64,000 nucleotides of DNA, taken from the NCBI GenBank assembly GCA_032622095.1, contig CP136061.1, positions 620,001 through 684,000 on the forward strand, written 5' to 3'. Source of the stretch: Siphonodentalium dalli (taxonomy: Eukaryota > Mollusca > Scaphopoda > Gadilida > Siphonodentaliidae). Positions 61,618 through 64,000 of the stretch are shown one piece after another. How positions within the stretch are numbered: the first letter of the stretch is position 1; every line of letters starts with the position of its first letter. The notes under the pieces are model-generated. The model was not told the DNA's origin. It did not search any database and saw nothing but the letters and a program-made list of their open reading frames with translations. The position numbers were made by a program, and so were the translations under genes.

Positions 61618-62470
61618 AGCTCAACTTTACATTGTAAAGTTTGAGCTATTGCCATGGCTTGGCATCCATCATTCGTGTGTGTGTGTGCATGTGTGAGGCA
61701 TCAACAATACAGGCTACAGGTCGTACTTTTGGACGGATCATTATGAAATTTGTCATAACTGTTGACATTGATATTTAGATGGGAACGAGTCATTTTGGGG
61801 TCATTCGGGAAAAAAACATGGCTGCCAGTGGCCAACTTGGATTTCTAAATTCAATCCATTAGCACGGGCTACAGGCCATACTATTTGTCTGATCATCTTG
61901 AAATTTGTCATGGATGTTAATATTGAGATGTAGATTGGAGCGAGTCATTTTGGTGTCATTATGGCCAAAAAACATAGCCGCCAGCAACCATCTTGGATTT
62001 TACTCTTTGCATGACTAAATCCTTTGGCATGGGCTACAGGTCGTACCTTTAGTCAGATCATCATGAAATTTGTCACAGATGTTGACAATGAGATGTAGAT
62101 GTGAATGATTCATTTTGGGGTCATTCGACCAAAAAACATGGCCACCAGCAGCCATCTTGGTTTTTACTCTTTACATGACTAAATACTTTGGCACAGGCTA
62201 CAGGTCATACATTTGATCTGATCATTATCAAATTTGTTGTGGCTGTTGACATTTATATGTAGATGGGAACGAGTCGTTTTGGGGTCATTCGGCAAAAAAA
62301 GTTGGCCTCCAGTGGTCATCTTGGATTTCAAAATTCAATCCATTAGCATGGGTTACAGGCCATACTGTTTGTCTGATCATAATGAAATTTGTCATGGATG
62401 TTAATATTGAGATGTAGATGTGGTCATTCGGCCGCCAGCAGCCATGTTGGATTTTACTCTTTGCATCAGG
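61618..62470 (+). repeat. Hairpin-headed repeat, AGCTCAAC family, copy E (no tail)
   Basis: AGCTCAACTTTACATTGTAA and its inverse form the head; a GTGTGTGTGTGCATG tract and five ~162-bp units follow. Homology stops around 62470 at CATCAGGGGGGGGTC without the tail hairpin, so the copy is truncated. It starts only 17 bp after FB2. Confidence 0.8.
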
Positions 62471-63296
62471 GGGGGGTCGGAAATTTTTTCCAGGCACGTA
62501 TGATGGGGTGGGTGGGTGTCTCTTGGGTCCAAAAAGCAGTTTTTTCCATATGCCAATTTTTTTTTCCATTCCTGCTATTGAGTCTTATTTTGATGTGTTT
62601 TGAACAGAAACGGGTCATATATAGTTAATTGTAATGCTATGCTACATATAGAGGTTATCAGAAGTTGGATCAGTTGCACAATCGCCAACAATAACCCAAA
62701 TTCAACTTGATAGAACTAGAAACTGCGCTATTGGAAAAATAAAATTTAATCAGGATTCCATCTACTGATACAACAAAATAAGAATGACTATGCAGAACTC
62801 AGCTGAAATAAGTAATAAAATGAAAGCACACTTGACCATATGTGACATGGAAATAAAGATATAATAAATAATGGAATAAAATAGACTTTTGACAACGTAA
62901 AACATAAAATCTTAACAAATAAATTGAAGGCCAGCCAGGCCAGCTTGAACAATTTCACATTGTTTTCCATGTTAATGTGGATCAGCTTGTAATGTTAATC
63001 ACAGTAATGAAGATTTTATCGTCACTGATATCGTGAGCAAAAAAAGAAGTGAAATTGGGCTATCCATCCATATTATTCCCAATTATTACGAAGCCTATTA
63101 CTTCAGGCAGTGGCTACCAGCCTGCCATTACACGCTATAACATGTTTCCTCAGTTCTGGTTTCTGAGATGCCCCAAGAAGAGTAGCGCGGTTATATCATG
63201 GTTATGTTTGGTATTAGCATTATTCTTCAAACTGGGATGAACTGGGATGAACAGTTGTATTTCCACATGTTTTGATAAACAATTTGATTCCAGCAA
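62471..63296. other. Unassigned, G-rich at left then AT-rich
   Basis: A G-rich GGGGTGGGTGGGTGTCTC lies at 62503, similar to the minisatellite at the window end. No exon or element ends recognised. Confidence 0.4.
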
Positions 63297-63298
63297 TA

Positions 63299-63511
63299 CA
63301 GTAATGCCCTAATTAAACGACTCCATAACCACAGCAGAATAATGAGTAATTTTTCACAATTTAGTCGGAAATATGGCTTGTTGTCATTCATTGGAAAGCT
63401 CTCACCGAGAGCTTTCCGATGAATGACAACAAGCCATATTTCCGACTAAATCCTGAAAAATTACCTATTATTCTGCTGTGTTTATGGAGTCGATTAATTA
63501 GGGCATTACTG
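63299..63511. mobile_element. 213-bp palindromic MITE, Tc1/mariner-like
   Basis: Nearly the entire element is an inverted repeat: CAGTAATGCCCTAATTAAAC at one end, its inverse at the other, arms of about 105 bp meeting at GAGCTCTC-ACC-GAGAGCTTTCC. TA flanks both sides (63297-63298, 63512-63513). Such a palindrome would fold into a long hairpin in RNA or single-stranded DNA. Confidence 0.92.
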
Positions 63512-63839
63512 TATATCACATAGCAAATATCAAAATATCAAATAATCTGAAATTTGTTGTACCGGTACCATGTATTATGTAGAATACTCAAATGTGATTA
63601 TGTGACTAGATCATGTGACTATATATTATGAAAATGAATGTTAATAAACACTTTGGCACTCTGTCTATATATCCCTTGAAATGTGATTATGTTGACACAT
63701 TTCTTGATTAATGACACTTATATAATAAATTCAAATAGTATCGTTATCTCATTATGCACTGTTCTATTCAAATATCGCGCAATAAATTATGATAATGCAG
63801 GATAATCAGCTATTTGGTTGCTCAATTGATAATTTTCTC

Positions 63840-63985
63840 AAATTTAGGGGGGTGGGTGTCCAAAACTGACCGGAAAAAAACTTCCTGAAACGGAAAAAAA
63901 AAGGGTGGGTGTCCAAAATTGCCTGGAAAAAAAGACCGGAAACGGAAGAAATTGGGTGGGTGGGTGGTCCGAGGCCGGAAAAAAT
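63840..63985. repeat. ~50-bp minisatellite (GGGTGGGTGTCCAAAA), three copies
   Basis: GGGTGGGTGTCCAAAACTGA, then a similar unit at 63903 and a worn one at 63953, each followed by CCGGAAAAAAA and GAAACGG. The window ends just after it. Confidence 0.75.
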
Positions 63986-64000
63986 AAAAATCATCATACG

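Overview
This is animal (eukaryotic) nuclear DNA, most likely from a mollusc and probably a bivalve. There are no bacterial-style gene clusters. The only intact-looking coding material is a series of short, phase-1, cysteine-rich exons with consensus splice sites, set in very large introns packed with transposons and satellites. The bivalve assignment is an inference from the hairpin-headed AGCTCAAC / AGCTCACC repeat families and the YY1-like CAAGATGGCGGC repeats, which resemble mollusc genomic repeats I know; nothing in the window proves the species.

Gene content. Six exons on the + strand (2396-2533, 6030-6167, 11166-11300, 11787-11921, 18713-18850, 56215-56349) each encode one EGF/EB-like module of about 45 residues, with spacing C-x(7-10)-C-x5-C-x(4-6)-C-x-C-x(11-12)-C and a conserved Tyr-Trp before the last Cys. 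All are flanked by phase-1 introns, so they read as part of one modular secreted or cell-surface protein. Neither the first nor the last exon of the gene is in view. Exon 1 is followed by three decaying 136-bp partial copies, and exon 5 is preceded by a duplicated decoy acceptor.

Intron content, left to right. (1) 1-1694: approximately 165-bp tandem repeats, then a 40-bp minisatellite. (2) 4183-5333 and 8667-9831: two non-autonomous hAT-like elements with perfect 8-bp target duplications; the second sits inside hairpin-headed repeats that fill 6275-10110. (3) 12571-18507: a 5.9-kb foldback (giant palindrome) element whose two arms carry inverted, frameshifted copies of a gene with a FEN1/XPG-like PIN nuclease signature; a further hAT (16586-17319) is nested in one arm. 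(4) 18.85-56.2 kb: one 37-kb intron. It holds a pair of inverted approximately 40-bp termini 27 kb apart (19545 and 46763) with TA at both flanks, possibly one giant element. Between them lie two hATs (23667-25023, 25779-26908) and an array of about ten 1,575-bp satellite monomers (25.64-45.4 kb) interrupted by a 2,689-bp hairpin-headed element (36806-39494). Outside follow a piggyBac-like element (46816-48400), a broken THAP zinc-finger exon (50230-50066, minus strand) and a 5-kb hairpin-headed array with higher-order repeats (50863-55818). (5) After exon 6, a second 5.1-kb foldback palindrome (56532-61601), another hairpin-headed repeat (61618-62470) and a perfect 213-bp Tc1/mariner-like MITE (63299-63511).

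The transposons do not work with the gene; they make its introns very long. The satellite is useful because every neighbouring monomer is an empty site that defines the exact ends of the elements inserted in it.
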